From assembly GCF_023652955.1 (NCBI RefSeq), contig NZ_JAKLOY010000001.1:744001-808000 (forward strand): 64,000 nt of DNA, given 5' to 3'. Position 1 is the stretch's first letter. Each line of letters opens with the position of its first letter. The notes beneath the pieces are model-generated. The model made no database searches, was not told the origin of the DNA, and was given only the letters and a program-made list of their open reading frames with translations. This document shows, one piece after another, positions 10,201 through 18,380 of the stretch. The translations under genes and the position numbers were made by a program. Source of the DNA: Geomonas sp. Red32. GTDB lineage: Bacteria > Desulfobacterota > Desulfuromonadia > Geobacterales > Geobacteraceae.

Positions 10201-12046
10201 TCACGTCGAGGCCGGTCACTCCGGCGTAACCGCTGGCGGGGGATGCGCTCAGCGAGCTCCCGGGACGCGAGGTGAAGGTGATGCCGCTAGTGAGGGTCGC
10301 CGCCTGGGTGTCGGGGTTGGTGACCGTCACGTTGGTGGTTCCGCTCGCCGAGGTGCTGACCGTCAGGGTGACGTTGAGGGTCGTGGAGTTGACGAAGGTG
10401 GTGGACACCGCGCTGATGCTCCCGCTGCTGAAGGATACCGCGGAGCCGCTCACGAAGTTGGTCCCGCTGACGGTGATGGTCTTGGCGGTCGCGCCCTGGC
10501 CGAGGGTGGTGGTCGACAGCCCGGTGATCGTCGGGGCCACGGCCGGGTCCACCACGGTGAAGAGGTTAGCGGCGCTGACGTTAACGCCGCGGTCGGGGTT
10601 GGTGACCTGGATCTTCCCGGCACCGAGGGTCGCGTTGGCGGCGACGGTCACGTTGGCGGTGAGCGAGGTGGCGCTCGTGTAGGTGGTGCTGTTGACGGCG
10701 ATGCCGCTGCCGGTGAAGGTGGCAGCCGCGCCGTTTTGGAAGCCGGTACCGGTGATGACGACGTTGCCGGTCCAGCCGAGCGCGCCAGAGGCCGGGGCGG
10801 CTGCGGTGACGGTCGGGGCCGCGGTGACCGTAAGGGCGCCGTTCGAGGTCGAGAACGAGCCGTCCGAGCTGTTGGTGACGGTCAGGTTGGCGGCGCCCAC
10901 GGTGGCGCCCTGGCTGACGCTCACGGTGGCGGTCAGGTGGGTGGCGTCGACGTAGGTGGTGGCGATGGTGACCCCGGCATTGCTGCAGGAAAGGGTCGAG
11001 GTCGCGTTGAAGTTGGTTCCGGTGACGGCGATGGCGACGTTGCTCGCCCCCTGTCCGATGGAGGAGGGGGTCACGCTGGCGATGGCCGGGGCACTGGCGC
11101 TTATCACCGAGAAGATGCTGGCGCTGCCGTTGGTGGTGTCCGGGTTGGTGACGGTGACGGTGCGGGCGCCGAGGGTGGCCGCCGGATCGATGGTGACGTT
11201 GGCGGTCAGCGAGGTCGCCGAGTTGTAGGTGGTCGAGTTGACGGTGACACCGGCGCCGAAGCTGGAGGTCGCCCCGCTCACGAAGCCGTTGCCGGTAATG
11301 CCGACGTTGAGGGTCTGGCCGGGGTTCCCGGTGGCAGGGGAAGCGGAAGCTACCGACGGGCCTGCGCTCGCCTCGGTGACCGTGAAGGCGGAGTAGACGC
11401 TCGAGCTGTACCGTGCATAGAGGTTGGCGGTGTTGCCGGAGGTGCCGTAGGCGACCACCACGATCTTCACCCGGTGGCCGGCGGCGATGGTCTTCTGGGT
11501 TGCCCCGGCGAGGCTCAGGGTGACGTTGCTCGCCGTGGAGCTGTTCTGGGTCGCGGTCCCGGAGGTCCAGAGGAGTACCTGGTTACCTGCGCCACCGGCC
11601 GGATCGTAGTCGTACAGGTACGCCTTCCAGGTTTCCGTGCTCTGGCTGGAGTTGCGGGCAACTGCCAGCTGGAGGGCGGGGCTGGTGAGGTTCTGGGGGG
11701 TGGCGTAGGCGGGGCCGTAGATCGTGCCGATGGTCGTCTCGGCCGAGCCGGAGGCGAGCGTGTTGGAGCCGATGTTGCTCGCCCTGGTGGCCGGGGTGGT
11801 GGTGATCATGGAGAACTTCCCGGTGCCGTTCGAGCTGGAGGCCGTGTTGGTCGACCCGTCGGCGCCCAGGCTTACCGCGCTGCTGTCCAGGTTGAAGTTG
11901 TAGATGGTGGTGGCCGCCCCGGCGAAGATCGGTTTGTACAACCCCTCGTAGGCGAATACGCTCAAGAGCAGGGTGAAGATCGTGATCAGCCCGATCCTGG
12001 CACTCCAGCCCATCCCTCTGATCTGTCTTGCTAATACCTTTGCCAT
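7223..12046 (-). CDS. 13-heme c-type cytochrome with seven IPT/TIG domains
   Basis: 1607 residues; ATG with AGAGGAAAG upstream. Residues 17-43 form a signal peptide or anchor. A Ser/Thr-rich beta domain runs to about 240. Seven tandem Ig-like IPT/TIG repeats of about 90 residues follow, each with P-x-S....G and GxxFxxGA...VNSTTYxSATxLTANV...VTNPDGG. An FnIII-like segment comes next (about 880-980). A multiheme domain occupies about 995-1545 with 13 CxxCH motifs, first CVTCH and last CVNCH. Such cytochromes carry electrons at or beyond the outer membrane. The IPT stalk may project the heme wire from the surface. The gene lies 64 nt downstream of the other large cytochrome, and no promoter was seen in that gap. 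Confidence 0.9.
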   Translation of the reverse strand: MAKVLARQIRGMGWSARIGLITIFTLLLSVFAYEGLYKPIFAGAATTIYNFNLDSSAVSLGADGSTNTASSSNGTGKFSMITTTPATRASNIGSNTLASGSAETTIGTIYGPAYATPQNLTSPALQLAVARNSSQSTETWKAYLYDYDPAGGAGNQVLLWTSGTATQNSSTASNVTLSLAGATQKTIAAGHRVKIVVVAYGTSGNTANLYARYSSSVYSAFTVTEASAGPSVASASPATGNPGQTLNVGITGNGFVSGATSSFGAGVTVNSTTYNSATSLTANVTIDPAATLGARTVTVTNPDTTNGSASIFSVISASAPAIASVTPSSIGQGASNVAIAVTGTNFNATSTLSCSNAGVTIATTYVDATHLTATVSVSQGATVGAANLTVTNSSDGSFSTSNGALTVTAAPTVTAAAPASGALGWTGNVVITGTGFQNGAAATFTGSGIAVNSTTYTSATSLTANVTVAANATLGAGKIQVTNPDRGVNVSAANLFTVVDPAVAPTITGLSTTTLGQGATAKTITVSGTNFVSGSAVSFSSGSISAVSTTFVNSTTLNVTLTVSTSASGTTNVTVTNPDTQAATLTSGITFTSRPGSSLSASPASGYAGVTGLDVTLTGSNFQTGAVATFANTGITVNSTTYLSATQVKANISIASNATSGAGSVAITNPDGGTRSVNSVFTVTPVAVFSADQAVAQGETTSVSITGQGFTAAATVAVSGTGVTVNGVTYVDANHLTVNLTVSPAATVGSRDVTVTVGSYSGTGTGILAVTAGPGIASLSPASVHQGDQNVDVTINGTNFQNGATVQLNGSGITLNSVTYVSATQLTANVSAGLSAAVGAQTLTITNPDGGKITGGSLSTVLNARTVSGAVSFTQITTNSISMVISYTGDGDNDGSCTIAYGATPSLELGSITALKGSGFYSATLSNLAGGANGTGKLYYIQVTYSDPDGVVGTNPISVTQPTRANKLIHNSQNTYSTKWAQGWGIEGGKYGAFTCVTCHNKNTGNIKMVAETITTPSLENWSSSGSNALVVNYLNPSTDLGNDSAHAVSTNVCEACHSRTGHHRYNNPSASHNGTTDCTVCHSHDEGFIPSCKTCHSTPQGAGGYRRQVVGNGGDFFTNMSGHGNLADLSSKTCTACHDATRHQDFSDGVSVALKNADTGASVVYDGTSATAAATAGACLSCHDADGATGMGVLALAPFTASGDYKAPTNINQYWPASNGAHATKMQCFNCHGNSKGIDGSTTNPRYNGHASGQNHVLQDKAFDVTNPNNYCFTCHKSTSTDPNKSFKNISGEFRLAYKHVTPRCFDCHGDESNATDSLHSLRAGSHIAGSPAVANNISNATGIDMSWSITSWGGASASTSLASNQVTAEYQVCFKCHGATGTGTSPAVNNSGYTGSGSLTNLALEFNPNNSSRHPVGTPLAAASQLLSTRLQGGWTPGMVMTCSDCHATDSTASKGPHGSSVKWMLAGTNKAWPYTSAASNGASTGTYFRLASYNTGAGTKDGLFCLNCHQVTGTNPFHTASGVTTGTHYNNANIPACVNCHLRVPHGGKIPRLLKTANAPARYKASGAADSVTLTTITGKGAGSPSGNFKCSSTTEHSGGTDAW

Positions 12047-12110
12047 GGCTTTCCTCTTTATTCCGAATTGATTCTCAAGTAAGCGTTTCGTTCCCGGCCT
12101 TACTCTTTAC

Positions 12111-15100
12111 CTAGAGAGCGGAGTGGCAGTCGACGCAGGAGAGCGCGCCGCCATTCCATTTCGGGGTGCCGCCGTTATGGCAGGCGATGTTCGAGCAGCT
12201 CTTGTCGCCGCTGTTGAAGATCCCGGCGTTGAGCGGGAGCTTCCCGACGTCGTAGGAGGTGACCCCGGTCTTGTAGCTGCCGTTGTTCCTGGTCCAGATG
12301 GCCGAGTAGCTGCTGAAGGCGGAAGGCCGTACCTGCGCCTTGGACACCAGGGTCACCGCCTTGAGGGCGATGTCCACCGTCCCGTTGAGGTGCATCCCCT
12401 TGTCGAGGATCGGGGTACCCTTGGCCGGGGAGCCGACCCCCGTGTGGCACGAGGTGCAGGCGGGGTGGTTGTCGTTGGCGTTGTTGGTGACCGAGGCGCT
12501 GTGGCAAAGGTCGCAGTTGATGGTGGTCGACTGGTTCGGGTCGCCGTGGCCGGCCGCGGTGCCGGGCTGGCCGGCGGCCGGGAGGAGTGCCCCGGTGCCG
12601 TCGAAGATCTGCTTGTAGTGGACCCCGACCACGTGGGCCTGGTGGGCCCCGGTGGCCGGCGAGTTGCCGTGGCACATCGCGCAGCGGTCACCGGTGTAGA
12701 GCTCCGGATGGTACCAGTCCGGCGAGACGGTGTAGAAGAGCGAGCCGCCCGCGCCGCCGTTGGAGTGGCAGTAGGCGGCCGAGCAGGTCACGCTCACCCC
12801 GGGGGTACCGGCGATGCCGGAGCCGGTATTCCCCACCCCGGAGACCACCACGGAGGGGCTGTTCTTGCTCTTCAAGGAGCCGTCGCTGGACGGGATGAGC
12901 GAGACGGTGACCCTGCCGTCCAGGTGGCTCGCCACGTCGGTCGGGTGGCACAGGCCGCAGCCGAACCGGTACTCGCTGGCGGTGGAGTTGTTGGCGGTCG
13001 AGCCGTAGACGGTGGGGGCCGCGATCCCGATGTGGGCGGCATGGGAGCCGCTCAGGGAGGCGAGCGGGTGGCAGAAGTCGCAACCGGAGGTGTTGGCGGT
13101 ATTCCACACCGGGCTCTGGTAGCTCCCCTTACCGTTGGAGTGGCAGTAGACCCCCGAGCAGTTCGGGGCGTAGTAGGTCCCGCCGTTGGCCAGCACCAGG
13201 TCGGTGCGGCCGTTCAGGTGGAGCCCCCCGCCCGCCACCAGCGCGGTGGCGGATGCCGCGGTGGCGCTGTGGCAGTCGGCGCAGGTGATGGTGCGCATGG
13301 TCGTGTTCAGGTGGGCGGTGTGGCTGCCGGTGGTGTTGCTGTGGCAGCTCGTACAGGCGCTCTTGTTCTGGAACGCGGTGACGGCATTTGCGTCGGCCCG
13401 CTGGATCAGCCCCTGGTCGACCAGGGCGTTCAGGGCGGAGTCGATCGAGCCGGTCAGCTGGCCGTTGTAGAGGACGTCGATGGAGTCGATCGCGAGCCTC
13501 TTCGCGTAGGCCTGGTTGTGGGCGAAGGCCCCCGGGTCGGCGGCCAGGTACTTGTAGTTGAAGGCCGCCCCCATCGCGTTGGCCCCGGCCTGGCCGGAGC
13601 CCCAGCTGGTGGCAGAGAAGTACGGGTAGTTGGGCGAATAGGTGAAGCCCTTGTACTGCAGCATCGCCTTCAGCACGTTGAGGGCGTTGTTGAGGGCGGA
13701 CTGGTCGGCGGCCAGCCCTACCACGGTCAGGTTATTGCCGTGGCAGGATGCGCAGACCCCGGCGGCGATGCCGCTCACGTTGCCGTTGGCGTCCAGGGTG
13801 GCGGCCTGGTAGCTGTGCTTCTCCGGGGAGGTCATGTGGCAGGCCACGCAGGGGCCGCTGGTGCCGGTCCCCTTCAGGTCGTCCATGCCGGCCAGCCGGT
13901 GCGAGTTGGAGGAGTAGAAGCTGTAGCTCCCCCCGGGGAAGTGGTAGCCCCCGTTACCCTGCACGGTGGCGCCCGCCGCCAGGTAGTGCGGAGCGATGAA
14001 CGGGAGGCTGGTGAAATCGGCGGTCCCGGCCTTGGCCTGGATGCTCGCCCCGTTGTTGCGGCCGCTGTGGCAGCTTACGCAGAGGTTGGAGGTGGCCATG
14101 TCGTGGTTGAGCGAGGGATCCACATCGAAAGGAGCCACCGGCTTGCGGACCCGGACCACGCCGTTGCCGACGTCGCTGTGGCAGGCCTTGCAGGTGATGA
14201 CCTCCTTGGTCGGATCGCCCGCCTGGCCCCAGGCCTTGGTGACCTTGCCCGAGGAGAAGGCCACGAAGCCGGTGGTGGTGTGGCACTTCACGCAGCCGTC
14301 CTTCGTCTTGAAGTCGTAGGCATTGAAGGGGGCGTCGGCGGTGGCGGCGTGCCCGCTGCCGGCCCACTGGCCACGCACGGTCGCGTTACCGGGGACGTCC
14401 ACGTGGCAGTCCATGCAGGTCGCCTTGGCGGTCACGTAGGAGGCCTGGGCGGTGGTGCTGTTGTAGAAGTGCGCCGAGGTGGCCCCGGCGACGCTCGCCG
14501 CCGTGGAGTGCGGATTGTGGCAGGCGAGGCAGGGGGAGCTTCCCATCGGGAAGGGGTGATTGACCACGATACCGGTGGTGGCGTGGCAGTCGGCGCACAG
14601 GGTCGGCGACAGGCCGGGGTTGTGGACCCCCTGCTTGTGACAGGTCGTGCAGACGAAGCCGTTGGCCTTGTGGGGCGAGGCTTCGAAGTCGCTCCCGATC
14701 GCCGGCGCATGGCAGCGGACGCAGTAGTAATCGCCGACGGTACCCGCCTTGGCGGCGGTGACCTTGAAGGTGGTGGCGCTCACCGACTCGCGGACGATCG
14801 GGCCGGGCATGGTGGTGTGGCAGACCACGCAGTCGATCTGGTTCTGCCGGTGAAGGGAGGCGAGCCAGAGCGAGGGGACCTGCTGGACGGTCTGGCTGGC
14901 GGTGAGATGGCAGGTCAGGGCGCAGGAGCTCAGCACCTCGTTGGTGGAGTCCCTGCCGAACTCGGCCGAGACCGTGATCAGGCTGCTGGTGTCGTTGGAG
15001 ATGATGATCTTGACCGGGCCGCGGAAGGGGGCCGTCTGGTTGCCGCGGCCGTCCTGCATCACCACCGAGGTGGTCGGGTTGGCGCCGGTCACGGTGACCT

Positions 15101-15890
15101 TGGTTACCAGGTTGTTGGTCCCGGTCGGGGTGACGGTCATGCCGGCCATCCCGCCGTAGGCGACGTTGACCGGGGAGGGGGTGATGGTGCCGCCGGTCAC
15201 GCTCGCGGCCTGGATGGACATGAGGTTCCTGCTGTAGGTGGCAATTACCAGGAAGATCTTCCCGCTGGCGGAGGCGGGGTCGACGGTGAAGCTCGAGTCG
15301 GCGTCCAGGGTCACCTTGACGCCGTTGAGGGTGACCGTCTTGATGCTGTAGCCCGCCACCGGGGTCACCTTAACGGTCACCGGGGTGGTGTCGGTGTAGT
15401 TCTTCATGACCACCTTGCCGGCGGTGGCCAGCACGACCGGTGCCTCGGCCCCGCGGGTGGTGGTGATGTTCCCCCCCACGTTGCCGTTCTCGGTCTGCAG
15501 CTGCCAGGTCTTGGCGGAAGCGCCGGAGAGGCTGCGGGTCGCGAAGGTGGCCTCGAGCGACTGGGTCTCCGTCGAGCTCGGGCCGTTCTTGTAGAAGTCG
15601 ACCACCATCGGGAGGGTGGGATCGGGGATGGAGACCGGTGCCCCGTTCCTGGTGACCGCCATGATCTTGTGGGTGGCGTCCGGGGCCACCACCACGCTCA
15701 CCGCCCCCATGGTGGTGAAGTTGGTGTACCGGATGGAGCCGTACCCCGAGAGCGGGATGCCGTTACGGACGGTGACCGTCCCCCCTGCGTTGACGGTTTT
15801 CGTTCTGACATAGTATGTCGAGTACGCCCAGGCATAGAGGGCCGACATACAGATCAGACACAGCAGAGCCACTAAACTTTTCTTGAGCAT
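12111..15890 (-). CDS. Large multiheme cytochrome: 19 CxxCH, 3 CxxxxCH and 1 CxxxCH motifs
   Basis: 1259 residues. I chose the ATG at 15890, with AAGGGGTGG correctly spaced, over the GTG at 15899. A signal peptide (about 1-22) precedes about 300 residues of beta-rich repeats without cysteines. Heme motifs start near residue 323 with CALTCH, an unusual CX3CH, then CVVCH, CVRCH and onward, 23 in all. Three modules pair a CX4CH (CSGVYCH, CSAAYCH, CSNIACH) with a CxxCH some 14-30 residues later (CDFCH, CAMCH, CVDCH). This matches the Geobacter CxxxxCH...CXXCH motif family. The role is presumably long-range extracellular or periplasmic electron transfer. It is first in its transcription unit, behind a sigma-54-type promoter. 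Confidence 0.9.
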   Translation of the reverse strand: MLKKSLVALLCLICMSALYAWAYSTYYVRTKTVNAGGTVTVRNGIPLSGYGSIRYTNFTTMGAVSVVVAPDATHKIMAVTRNGAPVSIPDPTLPMVVDFYKNGPSSTETQSLEATFATRSLSGASAKTWQLQTENGNVGGNITTTRGAEAPVVLATAGKVVMKNYTDTTPVTVKVTPVAGYSIKTVTLNGVKVTLDADSSFTVDPASASGKIFLVIATYSRNLMSIQAASVTGGTITPSPVNVAYGGMAGMTVTPTGTNNLVTKVTVTGANPTTSVVMQDGRGNQTAPFRGPVKIIISNDTSSLITVSAEFGRDSTNEVLSSCALTCHLTASQTVQQVPSLWLASLHRQNQIDCVVCHTTMPGPIVRESVSATTFKVTAAKAGTVGDYYCVRCHAPAIGSDFEASPHKANGFVCTTCHKQGVHNPGLSPTLCADCHATTGIVVNHPFPMGSSPCLACHNPHSTAASVAGATSAHFYNSTTAQASYVTAKATCMDCHVDVPGNATVRGQWAGSGHAATADAPFNAYDFKTKDGCVKCHTTTGFVAFSSGKVTKAWGQAGDPTKEVITCKACHSDVGNGVVRVRKPVAPFDVDPSLNHDMATSNLCVSCHSGRNNGASIQAKAGTADFTSLPFIAPHYLAAGATVQGNGGYHFPGGSYSFYSSNSHRLAGMDDLKGTGTSGPCVACHMTSPEKHSYQAATLDANGNVSGIAAGVCASCHGNNLTVVGLAADQSALNNALNVLKAMLQYKGFTYSPNYPYFSATSWGSGQAGANAMGAAFNYKYLAADPGAFAHNQAYAKRLAIDSIDVLYNGQLTGSIDSALNALVDQGLIQRADANAVTAFQNKSACTSCHSNTTGSHTAHLNTTMRTITCADCHSATAASATALVAGGGLHLNGRTDLVLANGGTYYAPNCSGVYCHSNGKGSYQSPVWNTANTSGCDFCHPLASLSGSHAAHIGIAAPTVYGSTANNSTASEYRFGCGLCHPTDVASHLDGRVTVSLIPSSDGSLKSKNSPSVVVSGVGNTGSGIAGTPGVSVTCSAAYCHSNGGAGGSLFYTVSPDWYHPELYTGDRCAMCHGNSPATGAHQAHVVGVHYKQIFDGTGALLPAAGQPGTAAGHGDPNQSTTINCDLCHSASVTNNANDNHPACTSCHTGVGSPAKGTPILDKGMHLNGTVDIALKAVTLVSKAQVRPSAFSSYSAIWTRNNGSYKTGVTSYDVGKLPLNAGIFNSGDKSCSNIACHNGGTPKWNGGALSCVDCHSAL

Positions 15891-16264
15891 AATACCCACC
15901 CCTTTGACATAACCTCATGCTGATATTGCTAGCCATTGCAGCGTTCCGAGAACGGGAAAGATCGGCCCTGTTCTGCAAAATATGCGCCAGTCATTTGGCG
16001 GAACGGCCGGCCAAGAAGCCGCGGGGCGGGAGGAAACGGGAGAGATGGCAATGTGGTTACGGGGCTTTACACGGTACGCGGGGGAGTGCGGTAAGAGAAG
16101 GGATGAAGAAAGGTGAGAAAAACAAGCGTCCGGCGCCTCTCCGTTTACGGAAGCGGGAATGGCCGCCGCCACCATTCCGCGCTGGTGCGGTAACCCTCCG
16201 CTAAAACGCACTTTATTGCGCAACGGGGAGGCAATGGGACGTTAACGAATCGGCATTAGGTAGA
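15891..16264. other. Intergenic region upstream of the large cytochrome
   Basis: 374 nt between the kinase stop and the cytochrome start. It holds the sigma-54-type promoter at 15974-15989 and about 270 nt upstream of that, room for enhancer sites of an NtrC-type activator. I looked for a GEMM (c-di-GMP/cGAMP) riboswitch on the minus strand and found no convincing match. No gene was recognised. Confidence 0.5.
15974..15989 (-). promoter_or_regulatory. Sigma-54-type (-24/-12) promoter of the cytochrome operon
   Basis: The minus strand reads TGGCGCATATTTTGCA, that is TGGCxC, five bases, then TTGCA, with GG and GC 10 nt apart as RpoN requires. Transcription would start near 15963, leaving a leader of about 70 nt before the ATG at 15890. 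Position and orientation fit the cytochrome gene. Confidence 0.65.
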
Positions 16265-17710
16265 TTAGAAAACTGTCAGTTTTCCATTTTCGGCGGGGGG
16301 AAAGGAGAGGGTCACCCGGGTTCCCACCCCCGGCTCGCTTTCGATCTCGACGCTCCCCAGGTGCATCTGCATGATCGCCTTTACGATGGCCAGGCCGAGG
16401 CCGGTCCCCTCCCGCACCTTCTCGTGGTCGTTTTGCACCCGGTAGAAGCGGTCGAAGATGTGGGGAAGGTGGACGGGGTCGATGCCGCAGCCGGTGTCGG
16501 CTATGGTGATCTCGGTGGTCGACTGCGGCCCCTGCCGGACGGAGACCGAGACGCTGCCCCCCGCGGGGGTGTGGGCCAGGGAGTTGCGGATCAGGTTGCT
16601 GAGGGCGCGGCGGATGAGGGTCTGGTCGGCAAGGATGGTCGCATTACCGCTGGTGGTGAGCTCGATCCCCGCCTCCTCGGCGGCGTCCAGGTAGTAGTCG
16701 AAGAGGTTCTCGATCTCGCTGGCGGCTTCGAGGGGCTGCAGGAAGAGGTCCTGCTTCTCGATGTCGGCCCGGGCCAGGAAGAGCATCCGGTCGATGATGG
16801 AGGAGAGCCGGCCGAACTCCTCCAGGCTCGCGGTCAGCGCCGCACGGTACTCCTCGGCGCTCCGCTCGCGGGAAAGGGCGATGTCGGCGGCCATCATGAG
16901 GGTGTTGATGGGGGTGCGCAGCTCGTGGGCCAGGTTACCCGAGTAGTGGGAAAGCCGGGCGAAGGACTCCTCCAGGCGGGCCAGCATGCTGTTGAAGGAT
17001 TCGGCCAGCGAGACCAGCTCCACCGGGAGCGTGGAGTGATCGATCCTCGTGTGGAGCTCGCGCTTGGTGATGCTCAGGGCGGTCTGGGAGATGTCCTCCA
17101 GCGGCTTGAGCCCAAGCCAGACGATGAAATGGGAGCAGATGAAGGCGAAGAGAAGCCCCCACCCGATGAAGGCGATCATGGAGTAGCGGAGGGTGACACC
17201 CATGGTCCGCTGCTCGCGGGCGGTCACCCCGACCTGCAGCACCCCTCCCTTCCCGGTCAGCTGGTTCTCCTCGAGAGGGATCACCGCGAGCTGGAAGTAG
17301 TCGCCGTCGCCGCTTTTCCAGAGGTTGATGCGGTTGTCTTTCGGCAGCGGCACGAAGGCCGAACGGGGAAGCCGGGTCCCCATGGCGGGGCTTTCCCGGA
17401 CCACACGCCCCCCACGGTCGATGAAGCGGAGCAGCGGGTGGACGTCGTCGGGCTCGTAGAGCTGCGACCGGAGCTCCTCCCCCACCAGCTCGAGGGCGTT
17501 GGGCTCCCGCAGCATCCGGGTAATGCCGGCGACCTCCTGCCGGAAGATCTTGTGGTCGGCGTTACGGAGCTGGTTGGTGCGGGCGCCGTAGAAGACCAGG
17601 CCGAAGAGGACGTAGCTTATGCAGACCGCGGCGATGTGCAGGATGGCGAGCCGCCTGGCGATCGACCAGTTGCGGCCCGGCTTTTGGGGGACTTTATTCC
17701 TGCGGGGCAT
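16265..17710 (-). CDS. Sensor histidine kinase (OmpR-partner type, CusS-like layout)
   Basis: 481 residues. TM1 is at about 19-42, an extracytoplasmic sensor region at about 43-174, TM2 at 175-199, and a HAMP domain at about 200-252. The HisKA H-box is NLAHELRTPIN with H262 as phosphoacceptor. A HATPase_c domain follows with an N-box (NLIRNSLAHTPAGG), DTGCGI, FDRFYR and GTGLGLAIVKAI. The layout matches heavy-metal-type kinases, but the sensor region has no obvious metal motif, so the signal is unknown. It overlaps the regulator gene by 17 nt and is co-transcribed. It ends about 375 nt upstream of the large cytochrome, which may be a target, although that gene's promoter looks sigma-54 dependent. 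Confidence 0.9.
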   Translation of the reverse strand: MPRRNKVPQKPGRNWSIARRLAILHIAAVCISYVLFGLVFYGARTNQLRNADHKIFRQEVAGITRMLREPNALELVGEELRSQLYEPDDVHPLLRFIDRGGRVVRESPAMGTRLPRSAFVPLPKDNRINLWKSGDGDYFQLAVIPLEENQLTGKGGVLQVGVTAREQRTMGVTLRYSMIAFIGWGLLFAFICSHFIVWLGLKPLEDISQTALSITKRELHTRIDHSTLPVELVSLAESFNSMLARLEESFARLSHYSGNLAHELRTPINTLMMAADIALSRERSAEEYRAALTASLEEFGRLSSIIDRMLFLARADIEKQDLFLQPLEAASEIENLFDYYLDAAEEAGIELTTSGNATILADQTLIRRALSNLIRNSLAHTPAGGSVSVSVRQGPQSTTEITIADTGCGIDPVHLPHIFDRFYRVQNDHEKVREGTGLGLAIVKAIMQMHLGSVEIESEPGVGTRVTLSFPPAENGKLTVF

Positions 17711-18380
17711 CCCGGTCCTCGAGCACGTACCCTACCCCGCGCACGGTATGGATCAGTTTCTTCTCGAACGGCTCGTCCACCTTAGCCCTGAGGTTCCCCA
17801 TCTTCACGTCCACGATCTTGAGGTTGCTGTCGAAACCGAGATTCCAGATCCTCTCCGCGATGCGGGAACGGGGAAGCACCTCGCCGTTACGCCTGATCAA
17901 AAGGGAAAGGAGGGCGAATTCCTTGGGGGTCAGGTCGAGCCTCTTGCCGCCGCGGGAGGCCCGGTGGGCGAAGAAGTTCACCACCAGGTCCGCAACCCGG
18001 ATCTCGTCCTGCTGCACCACCGCGCCGCGGCGAAGCAGCGCCTGGATGCGGGCCATGAGCTCCGAGAAGGAGAACGGCTTGACGAGGTAGTCGTCGGCCC
18101 CGCTCTGCAGCCCGGTCACCCGGTCGTGGACCGAGTCGCGGGCGGTCAGGATGATGACCGGGGTGGAGATGCCGAGCCCGCGGATCCTCTTCAAGGCTTC
18201 CAGCCCGTTGATCCCGGGGAGCATCAGGTCAAGGATGATCAGATCGTATTCTTTTTTCTGGGCCATACTCACAGCTTCGAGGCCGTTATTGGTCAGGTCC
18301 GACATGATACTCATTTCGGCAAGACCTTTCTGAACCTGGGCCGCGGCCCTTGCTTCGTCTTCTACAACAAGGAAATACAT
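17694..18380 (-). CDS. OmpR/PhoB-family response regulator
   Basis: 228 residues. The receiver domain has E7/D8, phosphoacceptor D51 (LIILDLMLPG), T79 and K101 (ADDYLVKPFS). A C-terminal winged-helix DNA-binding domain (about 128-225) contains LTPKEFALLSLLIRRNGEVLPRS and the typical ending HTVRGVGYVLE. ATG is preceded by AGGAGAGG. It is encoded just before, and overlapping, the partner kinase. OmpR-type regulators act with sigma-70, so it probably does not directly fire the sigma-54-type promoter downstream. Confidence 0.92.
   Translation of the reverse strand: MYFLVVEDEARAAAQVQKGLAEMSIMSDLTNNGLEAVSMAQKKEYDLIILDLMLPGINGLEALKRIRGLGISTPVIILTARDSVHDRVTGLQSGADDYLVKPFSFSELMARIQALLRRGAVVQQDEIRVADLVVNFFAHRASRGGKRLDLTPKEFALLSLLIRRNGEVLPRSRIAERIWNLGFDSNLKIVDVKMGNLRAKVDEPFEKKLIHTVRGVGYVLEDRDAPQE

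Noticed and set aside
7247-15875. Two very long open frames on the plus strand opposite the cytochrome genes
   Set aside because: They are a by-product of high GC and of the repeated heme codons; their translations are Gly/Val/Arg/Asp-rich low complexity with no motif, while the minus strand encodes clear cytochromes.
15891-16264. GEMM-type (c-di-GMP/cGAMP) riboswitch, often found ahead of Geobacter cytochromes
   Set aside because: A fragment resembling TGTAAAGCCCCGTAACC is present, but the paired upstream half and the GNRA-tetraloop receptor pattern are missing.
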